Positions 36,506 through 44,405 of a stretch of 64,000 bases of DNA are shown here, piece after piece. The DNA is taken from positions 1 to 64,000 of the forward strand of contig NZ_CP084953.1 of the NCBI RefSeq assembly GCF_022788655.1. Direction: 5' to 3'. The stretch is from Sulfitobacter indolifex (GTDB lineage: Bacteria; Pseudomonadota; Alphaproteobacteria; Rhodobacterales; Rhodobacteraceae). Every line of letters begins with the position of its first letter. Position 1 is the stretch's first letter. A program made the position numbers and the translations under genes. The notes under the pieces are model-generated. The model searched no databases and was not told where the DNA came from. It saw nothing but the letters and a program-made list of their open reading frames with translations.

Positions 36506-36566
36506 TTCAACCGCCTTTTGTACGATCCCGGCGCAGAGCCGCGGATGTGAAAAGTTAAATTAAGTA

Positions 36567-37007
36567 TCAGCCCTGACAGTCGTCAGAGCGCTGTTCGACC
36601 TTGAGGATCGTCAACATGTGCCGCTGGTTTTCCCGGCGCGTGTCCCAGTAAAAGCTCGCCCCTTCGCGCAGGCCCAAAAGCGCCACGCCAATGGGGGTGA
36701 TGACCGAGACCTGAGAACGGGTGATATCCGCATCCTCAGGATAGACGAGCGTGACCGATTTGTTCTGTCCGGTGGTCTCATCGCGGTAGGTCACCTTGCT
36801 GCCGATGCCGACGACATCGCCGGGCATTTGCTGATCCTCGACGATCTGCGCCCGGCCGATCTCTTCGAAGAAGCGGTCGGCCAGCGTTGGGTGGCGGTGC
36901 ATCATCCCCTCTGCCAGCTCTTCAAGGTGAACCAGATCGGCCGCGTTCAAGATAAGATGCGGATTGCGGCTTGTGACGTGGTCTGCAACCGGAATGGCTT
37001 CAGTCAT
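36567..37007 (-). CDS. Rnk-like nucleoside diphosphate kinase regulator (GreA/GreB family)
   Basis: A 146-residue protein with an N-terminal helical part and a C-terminal GreA/GreB-like FKBP-type domain: VGIGSKVTYRDETTGQNKSV, then SVITPIGVALLGLREGASFYW. Rnk proteins bind RNA polymerase near the secondary channel without the long GreA coiled coil. ATG 37007 overlaps the stop of the upstream partner gene (ATGA). A paralogue with the same layout lies at 42818-43255. Confidence 0.85.
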   Translation of the reverse strand: MTEAIPVADHVTSRNPHLILNAADLVHLEELAEGMMHRHPTLADRFFEEIGRAQIVEDQQMPGDVVGIGSKVTYRDETTGQNKSVTLVYPEDADITRSQVSVITPIGVALLGLREGASFYWDTRRENQRHMLTILKVEQRSDDCQG

Positions 37008-37501
37008 TTTAAGCACTCCTGCGCGTGCATTCCGTTCTTCTGTACTGTGCTGAAAGGCTGGACAACTGAGATCACAGATAGGGTGACGATGCTGCCGTCT
37101 TGGTTCAGCAATGGCGCACGCTCTCCGACGCGCATACCGATGAGCGTGGCCCCAAGCAGGGACGCCACGGCGATCACACCTCCCGGCGCGCCCGGTCTTG
37201 CCGTATGCACAAGCAGCCCTGTACTCGGCGCGGCGCCGTCGATGACATAGGTCACTTCGGTGCCTCCCAAAACAAGATCGAGATAGGGCAAGTCAGCGAC
37301 GGGGCGCACGTTCAGCAGTTTGTTGGCAAGCACATAGGCCAAAAGGGTCGACCCCGGCCGGGTGACATTATCGCAATCCTCAAGGTGTTCTTGGAGTTTG
37401 TGATAGTCCGATTGTGGAAGGACCGTTGGCGTGTTCCCGAGCGCACGAAAGACGTTGCGGCTGGTGGACGGGGACTGATCTGTTGCAATGACAGTGGCCA
37501 T
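37004..37501 (-). CDS. GreA/B C-terminal-domain-like protein, partner of Rnk
   Basis: A 165-residue protein with a weaker GreA/B-type C-terminal domain (GGVIAVASLLGATLIGMRVG then ERAPLLNQDGSI). ATG 37501 has a good AGGAGA ribosome-binding site; a longer frame upstream crosses this site. It is the first gene of a coupled pair with the Rnk-like gene and follows copy A of the hairpin leader motif. Its paralogue is 43307-43756. Function inferred only as polymerase- or stress-related. Confidence 0.72.
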   Translation of the reverse strand: MATVIATDQSPSTSRNVFRALGNTPTVLPQSDYHKLQEHLEDCDNVTRPGSTLLAYVLANKLLNVRPVADLPYLDLVLGGTEVTYVIDGAAPSTGLLVHTARPGAPGGVIAVASLLGATLIGMRVGERAPLLNQDGSIVTLSVISVVQPFSTVQKNGMHAQECLK

Positions 37502-37555
37502 GTTCTCTCCTCGGGCGCAGGGCGCCGCTTTCACGTTTTTCAGAATGTGAAGAGG

Positions 37556-37634
37556 CCCCGGGGAGTACGTCAGGCGCAGTCGCGCCTAGACCGCCCGGGG
37601 ATACAGGCGGTTCAGAAGTAGAAATCGGTAATGA
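37556..37634 (-). ncRNA. Leader motif copy A (putative structured RNA)
   Basis: Minus-strand order: ATCATTACCGATTTCTACTT, CTGAACCGC (37607-37615), six bases, CCCCGGG (37594-37600), an inner 6-bp hairpin AGGCGC/GCGCCT (37572-37587), and CCCGGGG closing a 7-bp outer stem (37556-37562). It lies 55 bp upstream of the GreA-like gene. Two more copies share CTGAACCGC, the exact 6-base spacing and the nested stems with different arm sequences. I do not know this motif. RNA or DNA-level function is unproven. Confidence 0.55.
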
Positions 37635-37919
37635 TCTACGTGTTCCAACATGCAAGACAACCTAAGCACTGGCGTGGGCTTCGTCAATCTGGCTCAGAGG
37701 ACTTCTTGGGCCGCGCCCACTTGCTAAGCGAGATTGTGCAGAGGGATCGGTAGTTTTGACACTCACCAGAAGCAAGCACGAAAAACGGTTTGGCAAACAC
37801 TCTGCTGCGGGGGGGGGCGGTACAGCATGACGCGATCGGTTTTGTGCATGTAGCTTGCTTTCGCTGACATGGCGCAGCACAACAGGCTAATGCGATGTGG
37901 TTTAGAAAGGTCTGACCCG

Positions 37920-38666
37920 GTGACCAAAATTCCGACCACGCGAATTGACAGGCTGCTGGGGTCCTTGGGCTATGGCTCACGCGGAGAGATTGCGCAGATC
38001 GCGCGAGCGCGGCGGATTGTGCTGGATGGTGCGAGGGTCGCGAATGTGGCTAAGCGCATTCCCATGTCCCCGGATCTCACCGAACGGATGACCGTCCACG
38101 GCGCGCCGTTGGACCCCTTGCTGGGGATGGTGGTCATGATGAATAAGCCGGCGGGATACATCTGTTCGCGCAAAGACAGCGGGCCGCTGGTCTATGATCT
38201 TTTGCCCGACCGCTGGCGGCATCGCAAACCCATGCTCTCGCCTGTTGGTCGGCTGGACAAGGAGACCTCTGGTCTGCTGTTGCTTACCGATCATGGCGAT
38301 CTGTTGCACCGGATCACCAGCCCCAACCTCGCTGTCGAAAAGACCTACCGAGCCAGTCTGGCGCGGCCCCTTGAGGGCCATGAGGTGAACGTGTTTGCAT
38401 CGGGCGAATTGATGTTGAGCGGAGAGAAAAAGCCGCTGCACCCCGCCAAGCTCAGCGTATTGTCACCCACGGAGGCGCGGTTGAACATTACCGAGGGCCG
38501 ATACCACCAGGTGCGGCGCATGTTTGCCGCCGTGGGCAACCATGTGGAGGCTCTGCACCGCGAAGCTCTGGGCGATCTGACATTGCCGGACAATTTGCAG
38601 GCAGCTGCGTGGTGCCTTCTGAATGCGGATGACACCGCTAAGGTTTTCGCAAAATCGTCGAGCTAG
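37920..38666 (+). CDS. RsuA/RluE-family pseudouridine synthase
   Basis: A 248-residue rRNA pseudouridine synthase with an N-terminal S4-like RNA-binding domain (RIDRLLGSLGYGSRGEIAQI) and the catalytic motif GRLDKETSGLLLLTDHGDL carrying the essential Asp, followed by KTYRASLARPL and GRYHQVRRMFAAVGN. It isomerises a specific uridine in rRNA. GTG 37920 has AGAAAGG upstream and aligns with the family start. Another copy is normally chromosomal, so this may be an extra paralogue. Confidence 0.88.
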   Translation: MTKIPTTRIDRLLGSLGYGSRGEIAQIARARRIVLDGARVANVAKRIPMSPDLTERMTVHGAPLDPLLGMVVMMNKPAGYICSRKDSGPLVYDLLPDRWRHRKPMLSPVGRLDKETSGLLLLTDHGDLLHRITSPNLAVEKTYRASLARPLEGHEVNVFASGELMLSGEKKPLHPAKLSVLSPTEARLNITEGRYHQVRRMFAAVGNHVEALHREALGDLTLPDNLQAAAWCLLNADDTAKVFAKSSS

Positions 38667-38742
38667 TCTGGACGTCGCCGCGTTCATCGGCAAACCATTG
38701 CAGAGATCAAAGCAAGCCGCAGCCCTTAGAGGTGGAAGCAAA

Positions 38743-39183
38743 ATGAACGATACGTGTATCTTTTGTCGGATAGCGCGGTCTGAACTGCCTGCGTTCAAGT
38801 TGTTTGAAGACGATTTGATCCTCGCATTTCTTGATCTGCATCCGATCCGAGAGGGTCATACGCTAATCATTCCTAAGCAACATTATCCGTGGTTTGAGGA
38901 CATGCCCGAACCCGTGGCAGCGCGGATCATGACAGTTGGGCAGCGGTTGGCGCGGGCGATGAAGGACGAATGGCAAGTCGAGCGCGTGGCGTTCTTCTAT
39001 ACCGGTATTCACGTCGCCCATACCCATGCCCATGTTGTGCCGATGTTGCACCAGCACGATGTCACCTCGGCCCGCTATCTTGAGGACGGGACCGAGGCGT
39101 TCACCTTGCCGCCCTCGCCGGAGGAAGCGGCATTGCTGCAAACTGCCGAACGTATAATAGTGCGATTGAGGCAGGACGGTTAA
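38743..39183 (+). CDS. HIT-family nucleotide hydrolase
   Basis: A 146-residue histidine-triad protein. CIFCRIARSELPAFKLFEDD at the N-terminus and the triad HVAHTHAHVVPM (His-x-His-x-His) near residue 98 are diagnostic. These enzymes hydrolyse nucleoside phosphoramidates or adenylates. ATG 38743 follows a GGTGG site. It lies 77 bp after the pseudouridine synthase gene and may share its transcript. Confidence 0.92.
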   Translation: MNDTCIFCRIARSELPAFKLFEDDLILAFLDLHPIREGHTLIIPKQHYPWFEDMPEPVAARIMTVGQRLARAMKDEWQVERVAFFYTGIHVAHTHAHVVPMLHQHDVTSARYLEDGTEAFTLPPSPEEAALLQTAERIIVRLRQDG

Positions 39184-39203
39184 GCGGACGATAGCCCCAG
39201 AGA

Positions 39204-39359
39204 TTAGCCTCGGTCGATGGGACGGGGCACTCTTGGTTGCACCAAGCCAAATTCCAATGCGTCCTTGTACCAGTCGCCTGTCTCTGCGGCGGCCTCATAG
39301 GTGGTTTGCAGAAAGGTCATTAGCGTGCCGCGCAGATCATCGCTGCTATGGAAGGCCTT
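39204..39359 (-). pseudogene. C-terminal gene fragment, possibly DUF5996-like
   Basis: A 51-codon minus-strand remnant reads AFHSSDDLRGTLMTFLQTTY then EAAAETGDWYKDALEFGLVQ before TAA 39204-39206. It is closed upstream by TAG 39360-39362. The pattern LxTFLQTTYEAAA resembles the C-terminus of DUF5996 proteins, but I am not sure. No start codon or ribosome-binding site is visible. Confidence 0.4.
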
Positions 39360-39620
39360 CTAGGGCAGGTGGAACTCGCGAAGGTCTTTTCGGTGCGGCT
39401 TGCCGGTGAAGGTATGCCGAACGACGCGATCTTGCGGGAGAGTTGGCTCTCAGCGCTGGCGCTTGACGGGCTGACTTTGCGCGCTTTGGGCTATGCGAAC
39501 GACGATGCGGATGATGTGGTCAATCGCTTGCGCAAGAGTGACGTCGAGCGGTTGGACCAGCAGATCACTGCCGCGGAACGAGCGCGGGCGCGAGGATATT
39601 GTCGCAGCGATTGCGCCTGA
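39348..39620 (+). pseudogene. KefB/KefC-type antiporter C-terminal fragment
   Basis: The stretch ILRESWLSALALDGLTLRAL then GYANDDADDVVNRLRKSDVE resembles the extreme C-terminus of CPA2 cation:proton antiporters (IRETFESAL...LG...A..V...RRRD). The membrane domain and TrkA-N domain are absent, so only the tail remains. It faces another gene remnant, marking a deletion junction near 39350. Confidence 0.5.
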
Positions 39621-39814
39621 ACCCGTAAAAGGCCGCTAGCCGACCATTCGCCTTTCACCAAAAAGTGTAGGCAACCTGTTCCACCGGCACGCGGAATATT
39701 AGAAGTCTTGACCTTTTTACGTCCTGCCCTGTTCAGTTTCAGCACATAAACCTTCATAGGCAGAAGAATACCCAATGTCGTCGCGGGCGGCAGGTCGACG
39801 GGAGAAAAGGTAAC

Positions 39815-40909
39815 ATGCGGATACGGCACCACCTTGAACCGGCGCTACCCCGGTTCCACGGGGGCGAGCCGCTGCGGGCGGGTCTTGGCGCGCTTATTGG
39901 TATCAGCGTTTGTGTGGGACTGGCCTATCTCGGTGCGCTCTTTGGGCAGACATCCTTCTATCTTGTGGCCCCTTTAGGTGCGACGGCGGTGCTGCTGTTT
40001 TGCGTGCCAAACTCGCCGCTGGCGCAGCCCTGGTCGGCAGTAATGGGCAACATCAGCGCGGCTTTGGTGGCTTTGATCACGGTTTGGTACATCCCCGGTG
40101 CTTGGTCGGTTGGCATCGCGGTGGGGGGCGCGATCACCGTTATGATGTTTCTGCGCGCCTTGCATCCGCCGGGCGGGGCGGTAGCTTTGCTGACCGCGCT
40201 TAACCCCGAGGTGGCATTGGCAGCTGGACCGTGGTTCGCCTTGGTGCCGCTGGGGTTGGCGACGGTGGTGCTTGTGCTCTGCGCCACGGTCTATAACCGG
40301 CTGACAGGGCGGAAATATCCCTTTCGCTTGCCAAAAGAAGAGCCGGATGACGCGCCGCCGCGTTTGGGGCTGTCGACGGACAAGATTAGCGAACTGCTGG
40401 AGCGCTACAATCAGACCACGAACCTCGGCGTGGCCGATCTGGGTCGCCTTCTTGCCGCCGCCGAGGCCGAAGCGGCGCAGCATCGTTTTGACGGCACAAC
40501 CTGCGCAGATATTATGACCAGCGATCTTATCACAGTTTGCCCTAAGACATCCCTTAAGGAAGCGGCGCGATTACTGCGTAAGCATCGGATCAAGAGCCTG
40601 CCGGTAGTCGACGCTGGGGATAGCCTGCGCGGGGTGATCTTTCAGGCTGATCTGCTCGACGTGATATTCGCGCAAGGCCGCCCCTTGGCCCGCAAACAGC
40701 AGGCACGGCAGACTGCGGAGGACGTCATGCATTCGGCAAACAGGGCGGTGCCGCATGACCTGCCGGTTGGGGTCCTGCTGAACCGCTTGGCTGAGCAGGG
40801 CAGTGATGTGATCCCCGTCGTGAGAGGCACGCAGCTTGTCGGCATTCTGACGCGGACAGACATCATGCGGCTGCTGCTTCAAGGCGCGGATGAACGGGCC
40901 GTGGCCTGA
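39815..40909 (+). CDS. HPP-family membrane protein with two CBS domains
   Basis: A 364-residue protein: an HPP domain of four to five membrane helices (about residues 20-165) with the name-giving motif FLRALHPPGGAVALL (about 112-126), a linker, and two CBS domains (about 228-285 and 300-355; MTSDLITVCPKTSLKEAARL is the first). HPP proteins are linked to nitrite or other anion transport, and CBS pairs sense adenine nucleotides. The start ATG 39815 lies after a GGTAAC leader. Confidence 0.9.
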   Translation: MRIRHHLEPALPRFHGGEPLRAGLGALIGISVCVGLAYLGALFGQTSFYLVAPLGATAVLLFCVPNSPLAQPWSAVMGNISAALVALITVWYIPGAWSVGIAVGGAITVMMFLRALHPPGGAVALLTALNPEVALAAGPWFALVPLGLATVVLVLCATVYNRLTGRKYPFRLPKEEPDDAPPRLGLSTDKISELLERYNQTTNLGVADLGRLLAAAEAEAAQHRFDGTTCADIMTSDLITVCPKTSLKEAARLLRKHRIKSLPVVDAGDSLRGVIFQADLLDVIFAQGRPLARKQQARQTAEDVMHSANRAVPHDLPVGVLLNRLAEQGSDVIPVVRGTQLVGILTRTDIMRLLLQGADERAVA

Positions 40910-40916
40910 GCCAGCC

Positions 40917-41084
40917 CTAACCGGCCACAGGCGTTTCTTCTTCCTCTGGCGTGCGCGGATCAAGCGCCACGGCCACCGGGGAAATATCCGGCAGCGGCAC
41001 AAATTTTTCGCGACCTTCCACCGGAAGCGCCTGCTGGATCGCTGCCAGAGATTTCACTGCGCAGTCAGCGTATTTCCCCCACAT
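40917..41084 (-). CDS. Small hypothetical frame, possible tail of the next gene
   Basis: A 55-residue frame beginning MWGKYADCAVKSLAAIQQAL and ending in an acidic PRTPEEEETPVAG. It looks coding (proline-rich acidic tail, good codon choice) but has no clear ribosome-binding site. It overlaps the 3' end of the 41065-41352 frame in another register. A single-base indel would join the two into one protein of about 150 residues. Function unknown. Confidence 0.35.
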   Translation of the reverse strand: MWGKYADCAVKSLAAIQQALPVEGREKFVPLPDISPVAVALDPRTPEEEETPVAG

Positions 41085-41352
41085 CCAGTATGCGCCGGAC
41101 CGGCGGCATCGCTACCTTGCCTAACTGCATGGCGGAATGTACTGCGGCCAGCCCGAGAAGGGCTGCGACCATGGGCGAAGCGGCGTACCCTTGCCATGAT
41201 CTCGTGCGTTTCCAGACAATCGGAGCCGGCGCACCGCCATCGTCCTCCCAGCGAGCAACACAGTCGTCTGAAGGTGCAGCAGGCGTGGCATTGACCTGCG
41301 GTTCAAACAATTCCGGAAATAGCTCTTCAAAATCTGCTCTGCAAAGCATCAT
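41065..41352 (-). CDS. Small hypothetical protein
   Basis: A 95-residue frame from ATG 41352 with a GAGAGG ribosome-binding site 8 bp upstream. The N-terminus is acidic (ADFEELFPELFEP), the middle holds a possible membrane or amphipathic helix (AASPMVAALLGLAAVHSAMQ), and it ends in ILDVGEIR. I do not recognise the family. The end may be frameshifted relative to the 40917-41084 frame. Confidence 0.45.
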   Translation of the reverse strand: MMLCRADFEELFPELFEPQVNATPAAPSDDCVARWEDDGGAPAPIVWKRTRSWQGYAASPMVAALLGLAAVHSAMQLGKVAMPPVRRILDVGEIR

Positions 41353-41445
41353 CTATTCGTTCCTCTCGTAGCTTTGAAATATCGCGAACGTAGCGTCCCC
41401 GCTTTTTGGGGGTTCTGCATCGTGCGCCTCACGCGGAAACCTTAA

Positions 41446-41724
41446 TCACGCGTGTTGATGCTTGAGAGACGTGTTCTTGGGTAGGGTATCGGCTTGCATG
41501 CGTTTCACGATCAGCGGGATTTCGTCCCGGTGAAGACCGATGTCGCGCAGGACGTAGTCATCCAACTCTTGCAAGGCGGCAATTGTCCTTTGACGCTGCC
41601 AGCCAAGAACCGCAGACCGCATCAGACGGCGAAGAGCGCCCGGCTGCGCGGAAGAACCCGCTGGTTTTGGCGAGGGGGGAGCCGGTTTGAATGGTGAATA
41701 ATTGGCGATGAAATAGGCGTACAT
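41446..41724 (-). CDS. DUF1127 (YjiS-like) small protein
   Basis: A 92-residue protein whose C-terminal half is a DUF1127 domain: RQRTIAALQELDDYVLRDIG followed by LHRDEIPLIV. DUF1127 proteins are small, arginine-rich and in alphaproteobacteria are linked to RNA turnover and stress (for example CcaF1 of Rhodobacter). ATG 41724 is chosen because GGAGGG lies just upstream. Copy C of the leader motif is 126 bp upstream. Confidence 0.85.
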   Translation of the reverse strand: MYAYFIANYSPFKPAPPSPKPAGSSAQPGALRRLMRSAVLGWQRQRTIAALQELDDYVLRDIGLHRDEIPLIVKRMQADTLPKNTSLKHQHA

Positions 41725-41849
41725 GACACCCTCCATGACGAGATGGTTAAACCGCGACGGAGGTAGCCTCTCGCTCGGCCCTGCGCATAAAAGCGATTGG
41801 CGTCGGAGGCGCATACGTCCGTCATGTTGATTGATCCTGAGATCGAGTG

Positions 41850-41909
41850 AGCCCCGTGGCTGGAACAAGCGTTGCCGCACCATTCCGCCCGGGGCTACCG
41901 GCGGTTCAG
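41850..41909 (-). ncRNA. Leader motif copy C (putative structured RNA)
   Basis: Minus-strand order: CTGAACCGC (41901-41909), six bases, CCCCGGG (41888-41894), inner pairings GGAA/TTCC (41862-41865 with 41883-41886) and GCG/CGC, then a closing arm giving the 7-bp outer stem AGCCCCG/CGGGGCT (41850-41856 with 41890-41896). Shared elements match copies A and B, while stem sequences differ with pairing kept. It precedes a DUF1127 gene. Confidence 0.5.
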
Positions 41910-42051
41910 TGTTTTTCCTGCGTTCAGCAGGAGCCTCGCATGAATTCCGAACATCGTCATAACTCTGACATGGGCCGGCCCGAGCGACTTATCAAGCGTT
42001 CGGGGTGGCCTGCGACCTTCTGTCCCAATTCTGCCCCTAGAGCCAATGCGC

Positions 42052-42405
42052 CTATTCCTGCGGCATGTCGCTAGATTGCTCACAGAGAACTTCGGTCTCG
42101 TCCATTTGGTTCTCCAAAAGCGCAGTCGTGCCTTTGGTCGACAATGTATCAGCGTCCGAGACATAGCGCGCGCCCGAACCAGACACGACGTTAACGAAAA
42201 TCCGTGGGGTACCGTTGATGTTAGTTAGCGCCAGCGCGTTCTCCCCCGCGTTGACATATTGCACCCGCAGGGACGCAGCTGCATCGCAGGTATAGGTCAG
42301 GGTCTCGATACTATCGACGGCACCGTGGGAAAGATTAACGGTCGTTTCCGCGGCAACCGGCAGGGCCAGTGCCGAACAGGTGAGGGCAGTAAGGGTAAAG
42401 CGCAT
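42052..42405 (-). CDS. MliC/PliC-family lysozyme inhibitor
   Basis: A 117-residue secreted protein with a signal peptide (about residues 1-19, ending VAAET) and the MliC pattern: TLTYTCDAAASLRVQYVNAG and ARYVSDADTLSTKGTTALLE. These proteins inhibit C-type lysozyme in the periplasm. There is no lipobox cysteine, so it is probably the soluble PliC type. AAAGGA supports ATG 42405. Confidence 0.88.
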   Translation of the reverse strand: MRFTLTALTCSALALPVAAETTVNLSHGAVDSIETLTYTCDAAASLRVQYVNAGENALALTNINGTPRIFVNVVSGSGARYVSDADTLSTKGTTALLENQMDETEVLCEQSSDMPQE

Positions 42406-42453
42406 GGGACGTTTCCTTTGTTACGTCGGTCGATAGGTTAGGTTGCCCACCTT

Positions 42454-42672
42454 CTAGGCTGCTTGCCGGGAGGGGCGTTGCACGCGGCAGCTGGCACAGG
42501 TGAGTGCTGCAGCTCCTTGCAGTGGAATCAGGGCGTCGCAGCGCCGACATTTTACTGATCTGTTCGGCAGCCCCTGCGCGAACTGGGTGCGACAACTGGG
42601 ACAGCGCCCTGCTGCGGCGCGCGGGATCGCGGCGGCGCAAGAAGGACAATTGGATGGCAAGTGAATGGTCAT
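42454..42672 (-). CDS. Small zinc-ribbon protein
   Basis: A 72-residue protein with four CxxC knuckles: CPSC (about residue 9), CPSC (25), CRRC (42) and CASC (59), enough for two zinc ribbons. The rest is short and basic. No enzymatic motif is seen; such proteins often act as adaptors in transcription or RNA metabolism. It precedes the mliC-like gene on the same strand. Confidence 0.6.
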   Translation of the reverse strand: MTIHLPSNCPSCAAAIPRAAAGRCPSCRTQFAQGLPNRSVKCRRCDALIPLQGAAALTCASCRVQRPSRQAA

Positions 42673-42817
42673 GGCGTATTTCCGAGATAAGAAGGCTGTG
42701 CCAATTGAACGGCGGTTTCATTTCCCCGGACGGTGCGCCATGCTGTTTCACAGCATTGGTCGACACCCCCCGGGCCGCGCATGGTTTTTGCGCGCCCTTA
42801 TGTTTGGCTCTCTCATA

Positions 42818-43255
42818 TTACGCACTCTGCAAGGTCTCTTCCTCAAAGGGAGCGACCTTGAGAATTTTCAACTCGCGCCGCTGTCCTTCGCGCGTTTCCC
42901 AATGGAACACAGCGCCTTCGGCCAGACCAATAAGCGCGACGCCGATCGGGGTCATAACCGAAACGAGACCGTTGGAGATGTCGGCGGTCTGCGGCAGAAC
43001 CAATGTGACCGTATGGTCCTTGCCGGTTGCCTCGTCATGGTAAGTCACCTCGCGTCCCAGATCGACAACATCAGCGCGCAGCCGCTGCGGGGTGACAATG
43101 CGCGCGCGGCCTAGTTCTTCGACCAACTGCTCAGCCAATTCCGGATTGCGGCGCATCATCCCTTCGGACAGCGCTTCAAGCTCTGCCAACCGGGTGCTGC
43201 TGAGTACGATCTTGGGCTTGCGGGGGGATCGGCGGGGTTTGGATGAGGTGGACAT
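42818..43255 (-). CDS. Rnk-like GreA/GreB-family protein, second copy
   Basis: A 145-residue paralogue of 36567-37007: a basic N-terminus (SSKPRRSPRKPKIVL), a helical part (LEALSEGMMRRNPELAEQLV), then the GreA/B-like domain (DLGREVTYHDEATGKDHTV, then SVMTPIGVALIGLAEG). It should contact RNA polymerase in the same way. It lies 51 bp after its partner at 43307-43756, so the two-gene unit is duplicated within 6 kb. Confidence 0.85.
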   Translation of the reverse strand: MSTSSKPRRSPRKPKIVLSSTRLAELEALSEGMMRRNPELAEQLVEELGRARIVTPQRLRADVVDLGREVTYHDEATGKDHTVTLVLPQTADISNGLVSVMTPIGVALIGLAEGAVFHWETREGQRRELKILKVAPFEEETLQSA

Positions 43256-43306
43256 AAGAAACTCCTTTGAAATTGGTGGGTTCGGGGCGGACGGGGCGGC
43301 GCGTGT

Positions 43307-43756
43307 TCAAGCGCCGCAGACATCCAGCACGATAAGCGTGTCGATCCAGCCATCTTCGCGCAACAGAGGGGCTCGTTGCAGCTTTTGCATACCCAACATG
43401 GTCGCGCCCAAGAAGGACGTCACGGGGATGCACCCCGCGTCATTATCCGGCACAAAGGTCAGCACGCCGCTTCGGGCCCTGCCGCCGTGGGTCATGAAGG
43501 AAACGAGTCGCCCCGCCACAACGAGGTTGGCTGGCGTGGGTTCGGGCGCGGGGCGCGCCAAGCGCAGCTTATGATGCAGGAAACCTTCGATCAGCGCCGG
43601 GTTCGGGCATTCCGCTGTGAGCCCAAGGCTCAACAAGCGTTCAACGCCGATCCGATCGGCGCGGGTTAATTGGAACCTGCTTCTAAGCGGCGGGCATTTA
43701 AAAGATGGTGGATAAGCAATGCCGGTAAGCATTTGCGTCGGATTGGTGATGTACAT
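43307..43756 (-). CDS. GreA/B C-terminal-domain-like protein, second copy
   Basis: A 149-residue paralogue of 37004-37501, sharing the late block TSFLGATMLGMQKLQRAPLL then REDG. The N-terminus (LTRADRIGVERLLSLGLT) is diverged. ATG 43756 follows GGGGA. Copy B of the leader motif lies 49 bp upstream, as copy A does for its paralogue, so the motif and genes were duplicated or recruited together. Confidence 0.7.
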   Translation of the reverse strand: MYITNPTQMLTGIAYPPSFKCPPLRSRFQLTRADRIGVERLLSLGLTAECPNPALIEGFLHHKLRLARPAPEPTPANLVVAGRLVSFMTHGGRARSGVLTFVPDNDAGCIPVTSFLGATMLGMQKLQRAPLLREDGWIDTLIVLDVCGA

Positions 43757-43804
43757 GATGGTCCCCAGGAAAGGATCGCAGTCTCAATGAAAGGTTTGAG
43801 ATGG

Positions 43805-43881
43805 CCCCGGGGGTTGTAGGTACGCCTAAGCGTCCGCCACCCGGGGACGGGGGCGGTTCAGAAGCAGAAACCGGAAATGAT
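43805..43881 (-). ncRNA. Leader motif copy B (putative structured RNA)
   Basis: Minus-strand order: ATCATTTCCGGTTTCTGCTT (17 of 20 bases as in copy A), CTGAACCGC (43853-43861), six bases, CCCCGGG (43840-43846), inner hairpin ACGC/GCGT (43822-43833), and CCCGGGG closing a 7-bp outer stem (43805-43811). The inner stem differs from copies A and C but still pairs, which hints at selection for structure. Confidence 0.55.
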
Positions 43882-44068
43882 TCTCATGCGTAACCATGTG
43901 GCAAGCCTATCCTTTATAACTAAACTGTCAATCGACGCGCTAAAGGAAGCCATCTCTTCCCCTAAAAGACTGTTCTGGCCGCTGACATGTGCCAAGCTTT
44001 ATAGCGGGGGTGGCCGAGCCTATACATGTCTCGGCGCATCATGGCGCCGGATAAGCAGTGCCTCAGGC

Positions 44069-44382
44069 CTATTCCGCGACAGCCGCCGTCACGATAATCT
44101 CCACCCGAAGGTTCGCATCGGCCAGCTTTGCCTCACCACAGGCGCGGGTTGGGGCAGCGCCTTCAGGCACCCAGGCGTCCCAAACGTCATTCATCTCGTC
44201 AAAGTCTGCCATATCCGCCAGCCAGATCACCGCCTGCAACATATGCCCGCGCGAAAACCTACTTCGTGCAGCAGCTTTTCGACGCGGCCGAGGCAAACTT
44301 TGGTTTGCTCAGCCACAGTGGTCCCGACGCCAATCTGTCCACAGAGATAGACAACGCCGCGGTGTTTGACGATTTTGCTCAT
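44069..44382 (-). pseudogene. RidA-family protein, frameshifted
   Basis: From ATG 44382 the frame reads MSKIVKHRGVVYLCGQIGVG and VEKLLHEVG, then similarity jumps to another frame near 44245 and continues [20 protein letters not shown] to the family end [11 protein letters not shown]. The two halves together make a complete RidA protein of the 'CADAR/UK114' size, so a frameshift broke it. No signal peptide is present, unlike the RidA gene at 9281. Confidence 0.75.
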
Positions 44383-44405
44383 ACGTGGGTTGGTGTGGAG
44401 GCGTT

